Assembly (NCBI GenBank): GCA_018065005.1
Contig: JAGHUD010000036.1
Span: 1-33,413 of the forward strand
Direction of reading: 5' to 3'
Source: Candidatus Physcousia equi
GTDB lineage: Bacteria; Bacteroidota; Bacteroidia; Bacteroidales; Bacteroidaceae
Length of the DNA stretch: 33,413 nt
Shown here: in pieces, positions 8,888 through 17,321 of the stretch
Numbering within the stretch: the stretch's first letter is position 1
Layout of the letters: each line of letters starts with the position of its first letter
Made by a program: the position numbers and the translations under genes
The notes under the pieces: generated by a model
Database searches by the model: none
What the model saw: only the letters and a program-made list of their open reading frames with translations
Told to the model about the DNA's origin: nothing

Positions 8888-9553
8888 ATGGTAAAGAGAA
8901 CAAGAAAAAATACAGAGATGCGCACACTGATAGTGGCGGCGAAGGTGGTGAGCACGATATTTCGGCCCATCTACTATCCGCTGCTCTGTTGCGTGATTCT
9001 CTTTACACTGACTCCGCTGTCCCGCCTTCCTTTGGATTTTATGCTGTCCCAAATAGGCGTGATGGCGATGTTCACCATTGTGTTTCCCCTCCTTCTCACG
9101 TTTGCCTATCGCTATATGAGGCATCTCTCGTCCCATGATATGCGACTTCGCAACAACCGTATCGTGCCTTATCTCATCTTTATCTTCTGTTATGTTGTCT
9201 ATCTCCACATGATGCACGAAGCGCACATGCCGTATCTCTTGTTGTCCGTGCTTATTGTTGCATTGTGCATACAAGTTATCTGCACCGCCATCTCTTTATT
9301 CTGGAAGGTGAGTGTGCATTCTGCTGGTGCGGGTGCCATCATTGGAGCACTTTCTGCCTATGGAGCGATGTTCCACTTCAATCCACTTGCATGGATCTGT
9401 TTGGCATTCATCGTTGCTGGTTTAGTGGGAACAAGCCGAATGATTTTGAGACAGCACTCACTTTCGCAAATACTCATAGGTACTGGCATAGGCGTTTTCT
9501 CTGGCTTCTTTGGTATTCTCCGAGGCGACCTATTGTTTATTTTAGGAGGATAA
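8888..9553 (+). CDS. PAP2-like integral membrane protein
   Basis: A 221-residue membrane protein with about six hydrophobic segments. It keeps remnants of the PAP2 signature: K140, then SVHSAG with H144, then SRMILRQHSLSQ with S183-R184 and H190. The usual aspartate four residues after the last histidine is glutamine (Q194). Chemistry on a lipid phosphate is plausible, but activity with the D-to-Q change is uncertain. It starts 3 bases after rpoN, so it is probably co-transcribed. A second Met (codon 11, position 8918) is an alternative start. The physiological substrate is unknown. Confidence 0.75.
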   Translation: MVKRTRKNTEMRTLIVAAKVVSTIFRPIYYPLLCCVILFTLTPLSRLPLDFMLSQIGVMAMFTIVFPLLLTFAYRYMRHLSSHDMRLRNNRIVPYLIFIFCYVVYLHMMHEAHMPYLLLSVLIVALCIQVICTAISLFWKVSVHSAGAGAIIGALSAYGAMFHFNPLAWICLAFIVAGLVGTSRMILRQHSLSQILIGTGIGVFSGFFGILRGDLLFILGG

Positions 9554-9637
9554 TCCGTGGCAAGGAACGAAGACAGGTGAAATCCGTCAAAGAGCAGAAT
9601 GATTGAGCATACAGATATAATAAGAAACCGATGCGTT

Positions 9638-9664
9638 AAAAAAAGGGGGGGATATACGCCCCCG
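9638..9664 (+). other. A7-G7 tract forming a G5/C5 hairpin upstream of purE
   Basis: Seven A (9638-9644) are followed by seven G (9645-9651) and, after a short loop, CCCCC (9659-9663). It lies 44 bases before the purE ATG in a 154-base gap that holds no other recognisable signal. The hairpin could be a leader structure, and the homopolymers are prone to slippage. A second A7G7 tract occurs at 13016-13029. Confidence 0.45.
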
Positions 9665-9707
9665 AAGAGCTATAGCATTAAACACGAAACAGAAATATCA
9701 TAAAACA

Positions 9708-10211
9708 ATGAAACCAATTGTAAGCATTATCATGGGCAGCACAAGCGACCTGCCCGTAATGGAGAAAGCAGCCAAACAGCTCAACGACATGCAAGTCCCT
9801 TTCGAGATGAATGCCCTTTCGGCACACCGCACACCCAGCGAGGTGGAGCAGTTTGCCCGTGAAGCGGAGGGACGTGGTCTGAAGGTAATCATTGCAGCTG
9901 CAGGAATGGCAGCCGCCCTGCCTGGCGTCATTGCCGCCAATACGACACTCCCCGTTATTGGTGTGCCCATCAAGGGTTTGCTTGACGGATTGGATGCCAT
10001 GCTCAGCATCATCCAGATGCCTCCTGGCATTCCTGTGGCAACGGTGGGTGTGAACGCAGCCCAAAACGCAGGTATCCTTGCTGTGGAGATGCTCGCACTC
10101 AGCGATGCTGCCATCCGTGAGCGCCTCGCGACCTTCAAGAAAGGTTTGTCGGAAAAGATTGTGAAGGCAAACGCAGAACTTGCAGAAGTGAAATACGAAT
10201 ACAAGGTATGA
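9708..10211 (+). CDS. purE: N5-carboxyaminoimidazole ribonucleotide mutase (PurE class I)
   Basis: A 167-residue soluble enzyme of purine synthesis that converts N5-CAIR to CAIR. The substrate-phosphate motif GSTSD is at 10-14, the catalytic SAHRTP at 38-43 (His40), and AAAGMAAALPGV and GVPIKG follow. Length and motifs fit the bacterial N5-CAIR mutase class. Its stop overlaps the ispG start in an ATGA (10208-10211), so translational coupling is likely. Confidence 0.97.
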   Translation: MKPIVSIIMGSTSDLPVMEKAAKQLNDMQVPFEMNALSAHRTPSEVEQFAREAEGRGLKVIIAAAGMAAALPGVIAANTTLPVIGVPIKGLLDGLDAMLSIIQMPPGIPVATVGVNAAQNAGILAVEMLALSDAAIRERLATFKKGLSEKIVKANAELAEVKYEYKV

Positions 10212-11590
10212 GACGCAGCACACATGCCGTGCACGTGGGGCGCATCACGATTGGAGGTGGTGCACCCATCCGTGTGCAGTCGATGACGACAACGTCGACC
10301 ATGGACACAGAGGCGAGCGTGGCACAGGCGCTACGTATAGCCCAAGCCGGAGGCGAATTGGTGCGTTTCACCACACAAGGCACACGAGAGGCGGAAAATA
10401 TGCAGCAGATCCACGATGGATTGCGAACTATTGGTTGCCATGTACCCATTGTGGCGGATGTGCACTTCAATCCTCGTGTGGCAGACGTGGCAGCGCTCTA
10501 TTGCGAGAAGGTGCGCATCAATCCCGGCAATTATGTGGATGCAGCGCGACAATTCAAGAAACTGGAGTACACAGACGAGGAGTACGCACAGGAGTTGCTC
10601 AAGATAGAGGAGCGGCTCTTGCCTTTTCTCCAGATTTGTCGTGAAAACAAGACTGCGGTCCGCATTGGCGTGAACCATGGCTCGCTCTCCGACCGCATTA
10701 TGTCGCGCTATGGAGATACGCCCGAAGGCATCGTGGAATCTTGCATGGAGTTCCTGCGCATTTGTCAGCGTGAGCAGTTTATGGATGTGGTCATCAGCAT
10801 CAAGGCAAGTAATACCGTGGTGATGGTGCACAGTATGCGCCTGCTTGTGGCTGCAATGGAGCAAGAGGGAATGGACTTCCCGTTGCATCTGGGTGTGACG
10901 GAGGCTGGAGAAGGATCAGATGGGCGCGTCAAGTCAGCTGTGGGCATCGGAGCTTTGCTCAGCGAAGGCATTGGCGACACAATTCGGGTCTCGCTCAGCG
11001 AAGAGCCGGAAGCAGAGATTCCCGTGGCTCAAAAACTCGTGAACTACGTGGCACATTGTCGCAGAAGCGAGGTAGAGAATGCCCTCAATGAAGGTTCACA
11101 ACCTGTGACGCTTCGCTATGAGGAGACAGATTTTGAAGATTTCCAACTGCACGCAGCCATGGACTTCGGGGCGCCTCTCATCGACGGACGCTTGAAGGAC
11201 TTCTGCTTAGAACATCCCCATTTCACTGCCGAGCAATGTCGGTCTTTGGTGGATGATATACTGCAGGCGGCTCGCGTGCGTTTCACGAAGACGGAGTTTA
11301 TCTCTTGTCCCGGCTGCGGACGCACGCTCTACGACCTACAAGGCACAATAGCTCGCATAAAAGCCGCTGTAGCAGAAGCCTCAACAGACGATCCCCGTCT
11401 GCGCACGCTGCGCATCGCCATCATGGGGTGCATCGTGAACGGTCCTGGCGAGATGGCAGATGCCGACTACGGCTATGTAGGTGCTGCGCGTGGCAAGGTG
11501 TCGCTCTATCGCGGCAAGGAATGTGTGGAGAAAAATATTGCAGAGGAAAATGCCGTGGAGCGTTTGCTGCAGTTGATTGCTAACGATTAG
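10208..11590 (+). CDS. ispG: 4-hydroxy-3-methylbut-2-enyl-diphosphate synthase (IspG/GcpE), short form
   Basis: A 460-residue iron-sulfur enzyme of the non-mevalonate (MEP) isoprenoid pathway, converting MEcPP to HMBPP. The TIM-barrel part is typical: IRVQSMTTTSTMDTEA near the start, then ADVHFNPRVADVAA, KVRINPGNYVD and GVTEAGEGSDGRVKSAVGIG. The [4Fe-4S] domain has C367 and C370 (SCPGCGRT), C408 (MGCIVNGPGEMADADYGY) and E415. Oddity: the region between the barrel and the cluster domain (about 283-363) is only ~80 residues. Bacteroidetes and plant-type IspG normally carry a large insert domain there (around 600 residues in total, from memory). Catalytic residues are intact, so the protein should work. 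It starts in an ATGA overlap with purE. Confidence 0.96.
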   Translation: MRRSTHAVHVGRITIGGGAPIRVQSMTTTSTMDTEASVAQALRIAQAGGELVRFTTQGTREAENMQQIHDGLRTIGCHVPIVADVHFNPRVADVAALYCEKVRINPGNYVDAARQFKKLEYTDEEYAQELLKIEERLLPFLQICRENKTAVRIGVNHGSLSDRIMSRYGDTPEGIVESCMEFLRICQREQFMDVVISIKASNTVVMVHSMRLLVAAMEQEGMDFPLHLGVTEAGEGSDGRVKSAVGIGALLSEGIGDTIRVSLSEEPEAEIPVAQKLVNYVAHCRRSEVENALNEGSQPVTLRYEETDFEDFQLHAAMDFGAPLIDGRLKDFCLEHPHFTAEQCRSLVDDILQAARVRFTKTEFISCPGCGRTLYDLQGTIARIKAAVAEASTDDPRLRTLRIAIMGCIVNGPGEMADADYGYVGAARGKVSLYRGKECVEKNIAEENAVERLLQLIAND

Positions 11591-11601
11591 GTCGAAGACG
11601 T

Positions 11602-12315
11602 ATGGATGAACTGTTGGCACAAATCTCCAGCTCCAACGTGACACTTGCCGGAGCCATCTTCAAACTGTTGCTCAGTCTCTTTCTTGGTGCCATCGTGGGA
11701 CTGGAACGCAGGCAAAAAGGACAGATTGCAGGTATGCGCACCTTCTCGCTCATCTCCATGGGTGCCACCTTGGCGATGCTTGTGAGTATCTACATCCCTC
11801 AGGAATACATGGGACTGAAGAACGGTGACCCAGGGCGCATTGCGGCTCAGGTCATCTCTGGCATAGGCTTCTTGGGCGCGGGTGCCATCATACAGATGAA
11901 GGGCAGCGTGCGTGGTCTGACCACAGCAGCCGGCATTTGGGTGACCGCGTGCATCGGACTTTCGGTGGGCAGTGGCATGTATCTGGTGGCATTGGGGGCA
12001 GCACTCCTTATCTTGATGGTGTTCCGCCTTTTGGATATTGTTGAAAAGCATTTGCTCAAGAGCGCAGAACTGAAGATTGTGCGCGTCAAGATAGGACGCA
12101 TTGTCACCGATGCTGCACCCTACCGTGCTTGCTTCCAAAAGTTTCGTGTTCACGTCTGCGATCAGTTTCTTCGCTACGACTACGCACAGTCTGTCACCAC
12201 CATCAATTTTATGGTGCGTTCGAAGGACGACACCGACTTTGTGGCACTCTTTGAGGAAATACACCAATTGGGCGATATCCACTCGCTAACGCTCACGAAC
12301 GAATTGAATAACTGA
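11602..12315 (+). CDS. MgtC/SapB-family membrane protein
   Basis: A 237-residue inner-membrane protein. About five transmembrane segments fill residues 15-155, with the conserved GLERRQKGQIAGMRTFSL motif (about 33-50), GIGFLGAGAI, and GLTTAAGIWVTACIGL. The C-terminal cytoplasmic part (about 160-237) resembles the ACT-like domain of MgtC proteins. The family is linked to growth at low Mg2+ and control of the F-type ATPase in pathogens; here the role is inferred only from family. It starts 11 bases after ispG and ends 6 bases before tadA. No Mg2+-responsive leader is seen. Confidence 0.9.
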   Translation: MDELLAQISSSNVTLAGAIFKLLLSLFLGAIVGLERRQKGQIAGMRTFSLISMGATLAMLVSIYIPQEYMGLKNGDPGRIAAQVISGIGFLGAGAIIQMKGSVRGLTTAAGIWVTACIGLSVGSGMYLVALGAALLILMVFRLLDIVEKHLLKSAELKIVRVKIGRIVTDAAPYRACFQKFRVHVCDQFLRYDYAQSVTTINFMVRSKDDTDFVALFEEIHQLGDIHSLTLTNELNN

Positions 12316-12321
12316 CAGTGA

Positions 12322-12756
12322 ATGATGACCGACGCAGACTATATGAGACGGGCAATCGCCGAAGCCCGTAGAGCCTTCGAAGAAGACGAGATCCCGGTGG
12401 GTGCTGTCGTGGTGTGCCGTGATCGCATCATAGCGCGTGCCCATAACCTCACAGAGCGCCTGACGGACGTGACGGCACATGCCGAGATGCAAGCCATCAC
12501 GGCAGCTGCGGCAGAACTCGGCGGAAAGTATCTCAACGACTGCACGCTCTACGTCACCGTGGAACCGTGTACTATGTGTGCCGGAGCCATCTCATGGTCG
12601 CAGTTGGGGCGTTTGGTTATAGGATGTGCCGACGAGAAGCGTGGCTTCAGTCGCTATGCACCCCATGTTCTGCATCCGCGCACACAAGTCGCAGAGGGTG
12701 TTCTTGAAGATGAGTGTGCCCAGCTGATGAAAGATTTTTTTAAGAAAAAACGCTGA
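12322..12756 (+). CDS. tadA: tRNA-specific adenosine-34 deaminase
   Basis: A 144-residue zinc deaminase that converts A34 to inosine in tRNA-Arg(ACG). The zinc and catalytic motifs are TAHAEMQAI (His53, Glu55) and EPCTMCAGAI (Cys83, Cys86). The IPVGAVVV segment and a basic C-terminal tail fit TadA rather than cytosine or guanine deaminases. Two consecutive ATG codons occur at the start (12322 and 12325). It is last in the plus-strand cluster. No clear T-run terminator follows it; a 22-nt repeat array begins 140 bases downstream. Confidence 0.93.
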   Translation: MMTDADYMRRAIAEARRAFEEDEIPVGAVVVCRDRIIARAHNLTERLTDVTAHAEMQAITAAAAELGGKYLNDCTLYVTVEPCTMCAGAISWSQLGRLVIGCADEKRGFSRYAPHVLHPRTQVAEGVLEDECAQLMKDFFKKKR

Positions 12757-12896
12757 TCCCGTTTCTTTCCTTGGTTGGAGAAGCACACATTCAGCAAGCA
12801 ACCCATCGTTCTTTACGACATTTTTTTCGTAGTCCCTCAGTGGCTCTGAATAATGTGCTTTTCCAGAAAAGTGATTATCCCCATGCGGAAGCATCA

Positions 12897-12984
12897 AGTT
12901 TCTGCTGCAGAATTTTTCGGTTTCTGCTGCAGAAAATTTTAGTTTCTGCTGCAGAACTTTTTAGTTTCTGTAGCAGAAAATTTT
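12897..12984. repeat. Four tandem 22-nt palindromic repeats
   Basis: Four directly repeated units with exactly 22-nt period (12897, 12919, 12941, 12963) share the dyad core TTTCTGCTGCAGAA followed by an A/T-rich spacer; unit 4 has TTTCTGTAGCAGAA. Each core is an inverted repeat TTCTGC-N-GCAGAA with a one-base centre, too short a loop for a good RNA hairpin. It lies between the convergent tadA and maturase genes. The 22-nt period is not a multiple of three and no gene spans it. A related dyad, CTTTTC-CA-GAAAAG (12858-12871), lies just upstream. An array of protein-binding sites is the simplest reading. Confidence 0.85.
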
Positions 12985-12988
12985 GATG

Positions 12989-13029
12989 GGTGCCTCAACG
13001 CACCGCTTAGGAGCGAAAAAAAGGGGGGG
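12989..13029. other. Hairpins and A7-G7 tract between convergent genes
   Basis: GGTGC (12989-12993) pairs with GCACC (13000-13004), and CGCT (13004-13007) with AGCG (13012-13015). The second stem is followed by A7 (13016-13022) and G7 (13023-13029). The stems may help end transcription of the minus-strand maturase gene, but no proper T run follows either stem in the right place. Confidence 0.35.
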
Positions 13030-13042
13030 CGATGGCTTGTGC

Positions 13043-14272
13043 TTATTCTCGTAGAATGTCTCGTGCTTCACCGCCTTTGAGCAATGTTTCTTTCATGCGA
13101 TCCATGTAGGGTGCTGAGTGTGCGAAGAACTGTCGGTAGCCAGCACAGAGATAGTTTAGGTTGGAACCCGCCGGGGCACGCAGTATGCTGCTGCAGAGTG
13201 ACGATTGGGGCGTGTTGAGTGTTTGAAGTGCGTCGGCGCTTGCTTTGGGGTCGATGATGCGGTTTTTGGGGCATTCACCATGACAAGCAAATTGCCATTG
13301 GCATGTGCGGCATTGCTCCGGCAGCTGAGCTTTTTTCATGCGTGCGAACTCCTGCTGTTGGGGAGCGTTCATGAGTTGGTAGATGGTCTGCTGGCGAATG
13401 TTTCCAAGACGATGTTGCGGAAAGACAAAGTGGTCGCATGAATAGACGTCACCATTCCACTCCATCACACCCGCGTGGCCACATTCTGCAGCCATGGTGC
13501 ACAGACCCGGCTGCACGCCCATCCAGTTGGCAAGTGTGGCGTCGAAGATCTGCAGAAACATTTCGCCAATGTCGCGTTTCACCCACTCGTCGAAGATGGA
13601 GCAGAGAAAGTTTCCCCACTGTTGCGGTGTCACACTTTCGGGTGTCATCTGCTCTCCGTTCCTTGTTTCCACGATGGGTGTGAACTGCAGATAGCGGCAG
13701 CCGAGTTCGTCGCGGAAGAAACGATAGAAGTCGAGCGGATAGTCGGCATTGTAATCGTTGACAACCGCCATGGCATTCCATTCCACTTGATACTTGTTGA
13801 GCATGTCGATGCCGCGCATCACCTTAGCCCACGATGGTCTGCCATCTCGGTGTCGCCTGTATTCGTCGTGAAACTCCTGCGGTCCGTCTATGCTCACCCC
13901 CACAAGCCAATTGTTGTCGTGGAGAAAGCGCGCCCACTCTGGCGTGATGAGAGTGCCGTTTGTCTGTATGCAGTTGTCTATTTGTCTACCACAAGCGTAG
14001 TGCCGTTGTAGTTGCAAGGCTCGTTCGTAGAAGGCAATGGGGCGCATCATGGTTTCTCCTCCGTGCCAAGTGAAGAGCACGGTGGAGCTTGTCTGAGCCT
14101 CGATATAGTCACGAATGAAACGCTCGAGCGTTTCGTCGCTCAGAAGGTGTTGGTTCGTCTCTGGATAGAGTTCGGATTTTTCCAGATAGTAGCAATACTT
14201 GCATGCCAGGTTGCAATGAGCACCGATGGGTTTCAGCATCACATATAGTGGTCGCGAGAGTTCAAAATTCAT
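13043..14272 (-). CDS. Anaerobic sulfatase-maturating enzyme (anSME)-type radical SAM protein
   Basis: About 409 residues. The radical SAM motif CNLACKYCYY has C20, C24 and C27 counted from the ATG at 14272. WHGGE and the CIQTNGTLI and GVSIDGP segments follow. The C-terminal SPASM region has the cysteine-rich WNGDVYSCDHFVFP and CRTCQWQFACHGECPKNRI, which bind two auxiliary [4Fe-4S] clusters. The family oxidises an active-site Cys or Ser of sulfatases to formylglycine. No sulfatase gene is in the window, so its partner lies elsewhere. An upstream TTG at 14299 falls inside a hairpin arm and is a poor start; the ATG fits the family N-terminus. Confidence 0.88.
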   Translation of the reverse strand: MNFELSRPLYVMLKPIGAHCNLACKYCYYLEKSELYPETNQHLLSDETLERFIRDYIEAQTSSTVLFTWHGGETMMRPIAFYERALQLQRHYACGRQIDNCIQTNGTLITPEWARFLHDNNWLVGVSIDGPQEFHDEYRRHRDGRPSWAKVMRGIDMLNKYQVEWNAMAVVNDYNADYPLDFYRFFRDELGCRYLQFTPIVETRNGEQMTPESVTPQQWGNFLCSIFDEWVKRDIGEMFLQIFDATLANWMGVQPGLCTMAAECGHAGVMEWNGDVYSCDHFVFPQHRLGNIRQQTIYQLMNAPQQQEFARMKKAQLPEQCRTCQWQFACHGECPKNRIIDPKASADALQTLNTPQSSLCSSILRAPAGSNLNYLCAGYRQFFAHSAPYMDRMKETLLKGGEARDILRE

Positions 14273-14296
14273 AGTCAGCGTTGTTGGCGTTAATGG

Positions 14297-14336
14297 CAAT
14301 TGAGCGACTCACCGCACATCGTAAGTCGCTCAATTG
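14297..14336 (-). other. Intercistronic hairpin between GH20 and anSME genes
   Basis: A perfect 13-bp inverted repeat, CAATTGAGCGACT (14297-14309) and AGTCGCTCAATTG (14324-14336), has a 14-base loop. No T run follows on the minus strand, so it is probably an mRNA-stability or attenuation element rather than a full terminator. It occupies the leader just upstream of the anSME ATG. Confidence 0.65.
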
Positions 14337-14361
14337 GAAATTCAGATATGTGTTCTTATTC

Positions 14362-17259
14362 TTATTTGACCACCTTCTTGTTACCTATTATATATATACC
14401 ACGCATGCGCGGAGTGCTGACGGGGCGTCCGCTGAGGTCGTAGATAGGTGCATCCTTGCTCTCTGGTGCGACAAGGTCGATAGCAGTGGTGGGTGTGTTG
14501 TCGATGACCATGTGCCACGCATTGCCCTGAGGGCGCAATGCCAGTCCTGAGCGGTCGACGGTGTTTCCGCTGCTGATGATGCCTGGCAGAGTGGGGCTTC
14601 CCTCTGGCACGGGATAGAGGTTGGTGTTGTTCACCAGAAGCTGGTAGTCTTTCGTGTCGGGTTGGTACTTAATGGTGACGAGTGGTGCCGATGAGTAGCC
14701 GTTCTGACACGTCACGGGGTAGCCGATGAGGCCCTGGGATGCGCTCTCCTGGTTGAAGATGTAGAACTTGGTTGAAGCGTTTCGGAGCACCGCCTTCTGA
14801 CAGTAGTTCTTGTCCATCGTTGTCACCTTGTAGGCAATCCATCGCGTGGCATCATCTTTTTTTCCCTCATTCCATAGAACATATTTGCTGCCTGTGCGGT
14901 GGTAGAGATATTGGTTCTCGAATCCGGGTACAGCGCATTCCAGGGTAATAATGTCCTTCTCGGCGATTTTGGGGAGGGCGTCGTAGATGGCTTGGTCGAA
15001 GTCGGGATTGTCGTCGTCACCCTCCCCTGATTCAAAAGGGAAGAATTCCCACTGACCTCCTTTACCGTCGTTGGGCGAAGTCCAGAGGTTCACCGAGTAT
15101 CCCTGACCGGACATGCTTGAGTTGAAGTACCATCCGCTGAGTTGGTTGGCACGAATGGTGTAGAAGTAGTTTCCGTCGTCAGCCTTACCATGACCACCAT
15201 CGCCAAGCACGAAGGCATAGTTCTTCTTCGTCGTGTCGTAGGTCCATCTGCCCCCATTGGTGTTGGACGTAGGCGTAGGATTGAGGCTGCCTTCAGGGAA
15301 GGCGCGGTTGACGATAGCATAGAGTCCGGGTGCCGTGGGTGAATCCTCGAGACACCACTGCTGGTAGGTGAAGTTGGCATCGCCCTCTTGAGCAATCTTG
15401 TTGTTCCAGATGCGGTTGGCAGCAGCGCCCTTGCTTGAATAGGTGGTTATGAGGGGAGAGTTGGCGCTGAGAAGTTCGATGCATGTGCCTTTGCGCTCAT
15501 CGTCGGTGGCCATGGTCTGGATGCGGTACCACTTGCCCAGTTCAGGGCGAATCATACCTTCCAGAGGGTCTGCCCACATGTGGCGACCATAGGTGTATCC
15601 GCCAACGTTCAGCATCGTCGTGTCGTTAGCCATGCGGTTCTTAAAGTCCTCAAAGTCCTTTCCGCTTTGAGGTGTCCAGCCTGCTTCTGCTACAGCCATC
15701 AAACGAGGCAGCGCGAGGTACTCGAGGTATTCGGGGTTGCCCACCCATTCGGTCCAGAAGGTGCCCTGCACACCAGCATAGAAGGGCAGTCTTTCGGCAG
15801 AAACACTTGTTGGAACGGGCACATACTTGTAGCATCCCTCCACTGTGTCATCGCCGTATCCGGCGCCATCGGGTTCATTGGGGCTGCTGCTTTGTCGACG
15901 GTTGATGTAGTAGCCACCGCCCAGACCGTTCGTCGAACCGTGATACTCCGTGATGATGCTGCTCAGGCCCAAGTCTGCAGCTTGTGAGGCAGCGCTCTGG
16001 CAGGGTGTCCAGCACATGATGATAGGGTTGTGCTCCTTCACGAGGTTGAGGTCGGCGTTTTTTGCCGTGATGCTTTCGTTCCACATCACCGTGCGGCGTC
16101 CCTTCGACTTGAGGTATCCGGTGATTTCGTTGATGAAGTGACTTTGGAGCTGTCGGTAGTCGGTCAATCCGAGTTCAGCATAGCGGGCTTTGCACTCAGC
16201 ATTGCCTTGCCATGCAGATGTGGGACACTCGTCGCCACCAATGTGGAAGAAGGGGTAGGGGAAGATCTCTACGAGTTCGTCGATGACGTCCTTCACAAAC
16301 TGCATAGCTTTGGGGTTGGCAACGTTCAGCACGTTGGAACTGATGCCACCATTAGTCCACACCGTAGGCGGATTGCTAGGGTTGCAGCTAAACTCGGGAT
16401 AGGCAGCTAAAGCAGCCACAAAATGTCCGGGCATGTCCACCTCAGGCAGCACGTCGATGTGGCGGTCGGCAGCATACTTGACAATCTCGCGCATCTCGTC
16501 CTGTGTGTAGAAGTAGGGTCCGTAGGGCTTGTTGGTCCAATAGGTGCCGTGCTTGATGTCGGTCATGCGGCAGTTGCTTGCCGTGGCACCGATGGTGGTG
16601 AGCTTGGGGTACTTCTTGATTTCGGCGCGCCATCCCTGGTCTTCTGTGAGATGCCAATGGAAGACGTTCATCTTATAGGCTGCCATGATGTCGAGGATGC
16701 GTTTGATCTCGTCTACCTGGAAGAAGTGGCGACCCACATCGAGCATGAAGCCGCGGTAGCCGAAGCGGGGCTCGTCGGTGATGGTGGCCACGGGCAGGGT
16801 GATTTCGCTGGGTTGTGAATCGGCTGGCAGAGCAGAGAGGGGCTTGTTGACCATGACGTTAGCAGGCATGAGCTTTTTGATGGACTGGAAACCATAATAG
16901 AAGCCCAGTGCGCCGGCTGCCTTGAGGGTGATGCCTTCTTTGGTGATGGCCAGGTTGTAGCCTCCTTCTTTTATGCTTGCATCCTGCTCGAGGCGAATGA
17001 GTCCGTTGTCTGTGTTGAGTGTCTTGGCATTGAGCGCACAAGTGGCATTGATGGCACTCACGAAGCGTGCTGCTTCGATGGCGATGTCTTCGCCCAAGGT
17101 GCCGGTGCTGACAATGAGGCCAGGCGTCAGGGTGAGTGTTCCTGTGCCCACAACCGCCTTTACGGGGCGTGGTGAGAGGTTGATCTTGCTCTGAGCCAAG
17201 CTGGCGCCGGTGCCCAGCATGAAGCAGAGAGCGAGGGTCATGAGTTTGATTTGTTTCAT
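14362..17259 (-). CDS. Secreted beta-N-acetylhexosaminidase, GH20
   Basis: A 965-residue exported glycosidase that removes terminal GlcNAc/GalNAc from glycans. A signal peptide (about 1-22) is followed by a GH20b N-terminal domain (to about 160). The catalytic barrel contains YRGFMLDVGRHFF, FHWHLTEDQGWR (200-211) and the catalytic pair D343-E344 in HIGGDECP. The region after about 600 is lectin/beta-sandwich-like. The last 30 residues, with IYDLSGRPVSTPRMRGIYII, match the C-terminal tail common on Bacteroidetes exported proteins and resemble a type IX secretion sorting tail. It lies 62 bases after the LolC/E-type permease and 89 bases before the anSME ATG. The likely site of action is the cell surface or exterior. 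Confidence 0.95.
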   Translation of the reverse strand: MKQIKLMTLALCFMLGTGASLAQSKINLSPRPVKAVVGTGTLTLTPGLIVSTGTLGEDIAIEAARFVSAINATCALNAKTLNTDNGLIRLEQDASIKEGGYNLAITKEGITLKAAGALGFYYGFQSIKKLMPANVMVNKPLSALPADSQPSEITLPVATITDEPRFGYRGFMLDVGRHFFQVDEIKRILDIMAAYKMNVFHWHLTEDQGWRAEIKKYPKLTTIGATASNCRMTDIKHGTYWTNKPYGPYFYTQDEMREIVKYAADRHIDVLPEVDMPGHFVAALAAYPEFSCNPSNPPTVWTNGGISSNVLNVANPKAMQFVKDVIDELVEIFPYPFFHIGGDECPTSAWQGNAECKARYAELGLTDYRQLQSHFINEITGYLKSKGRRTVMWNESITAKNADLNLVKEHNPIIMCWTPCQSAASQAADLGLSSIITEYHGSTNGLGGGYYINRRQSSSPNEPDGAGYGDDTVEGCYKYVPVPTSVSAERLPFYAGVQGTFWTEWVGNPEYLEYLALPRLMAVAEAGWTPQSGKDFEDFKNRMANDTTMLNVGGYTYGRHMWADPLEGMIRPELGKWYRIQTMATDDERKGTCIELLSANSPLITTYSSKGAAANRIWNNKIAQEGDANFTYQQWCLEDSPTAPGLYAIVNRAFPEGSLNPTPTSNTNGGRWTYDTTKKNYAFVLGDGGHGKADDGNYFYTIRANQLSGWYFNSSMSGQGYSVNLWTSPNDGKGGQWEFFPFESGEGDDDNPDFDQAIYDALPKIAEKDIITLECAVPGFENQYLYHRTGSKYVLWNEGKKDDATRWIAYKVTTMDKNYCQKAVLRNASTKFYIFNQESASQGLIGYPVTCQNGYSSAPLVTIKYQPDTKDYQLLVNNTNLYPVPEGSPTLPGIISSGNTVDRSGLALRPQGNAWHMVIDNTPTTAIDLVAPESKDAPIYDLSGRPVSTPRMRGIYIIGNKKVVK

Positions 17260-17321
17260 CGTTGTATAGTTTATTTAGGAAGTTTGTTTGTGTCGTTTCT
17301 TTTTCGTGGTTGGTTGATGTG

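Noticed and set aside
12875..12883. TTATCCCCA as a DnaA box and the nearby repeats as a replication origin
   Set aside because: Only one imperfect box is present, there is no dnaA or dnaN gene and no AT-rich unwinding element with further boxes.
14273..14299. Upstream TTG start for the anSME gene
   Set aside because: It adds nine non-conserved residues and lies inside the arm of a perfect hairpin; the ATG at 14272 fits the family.
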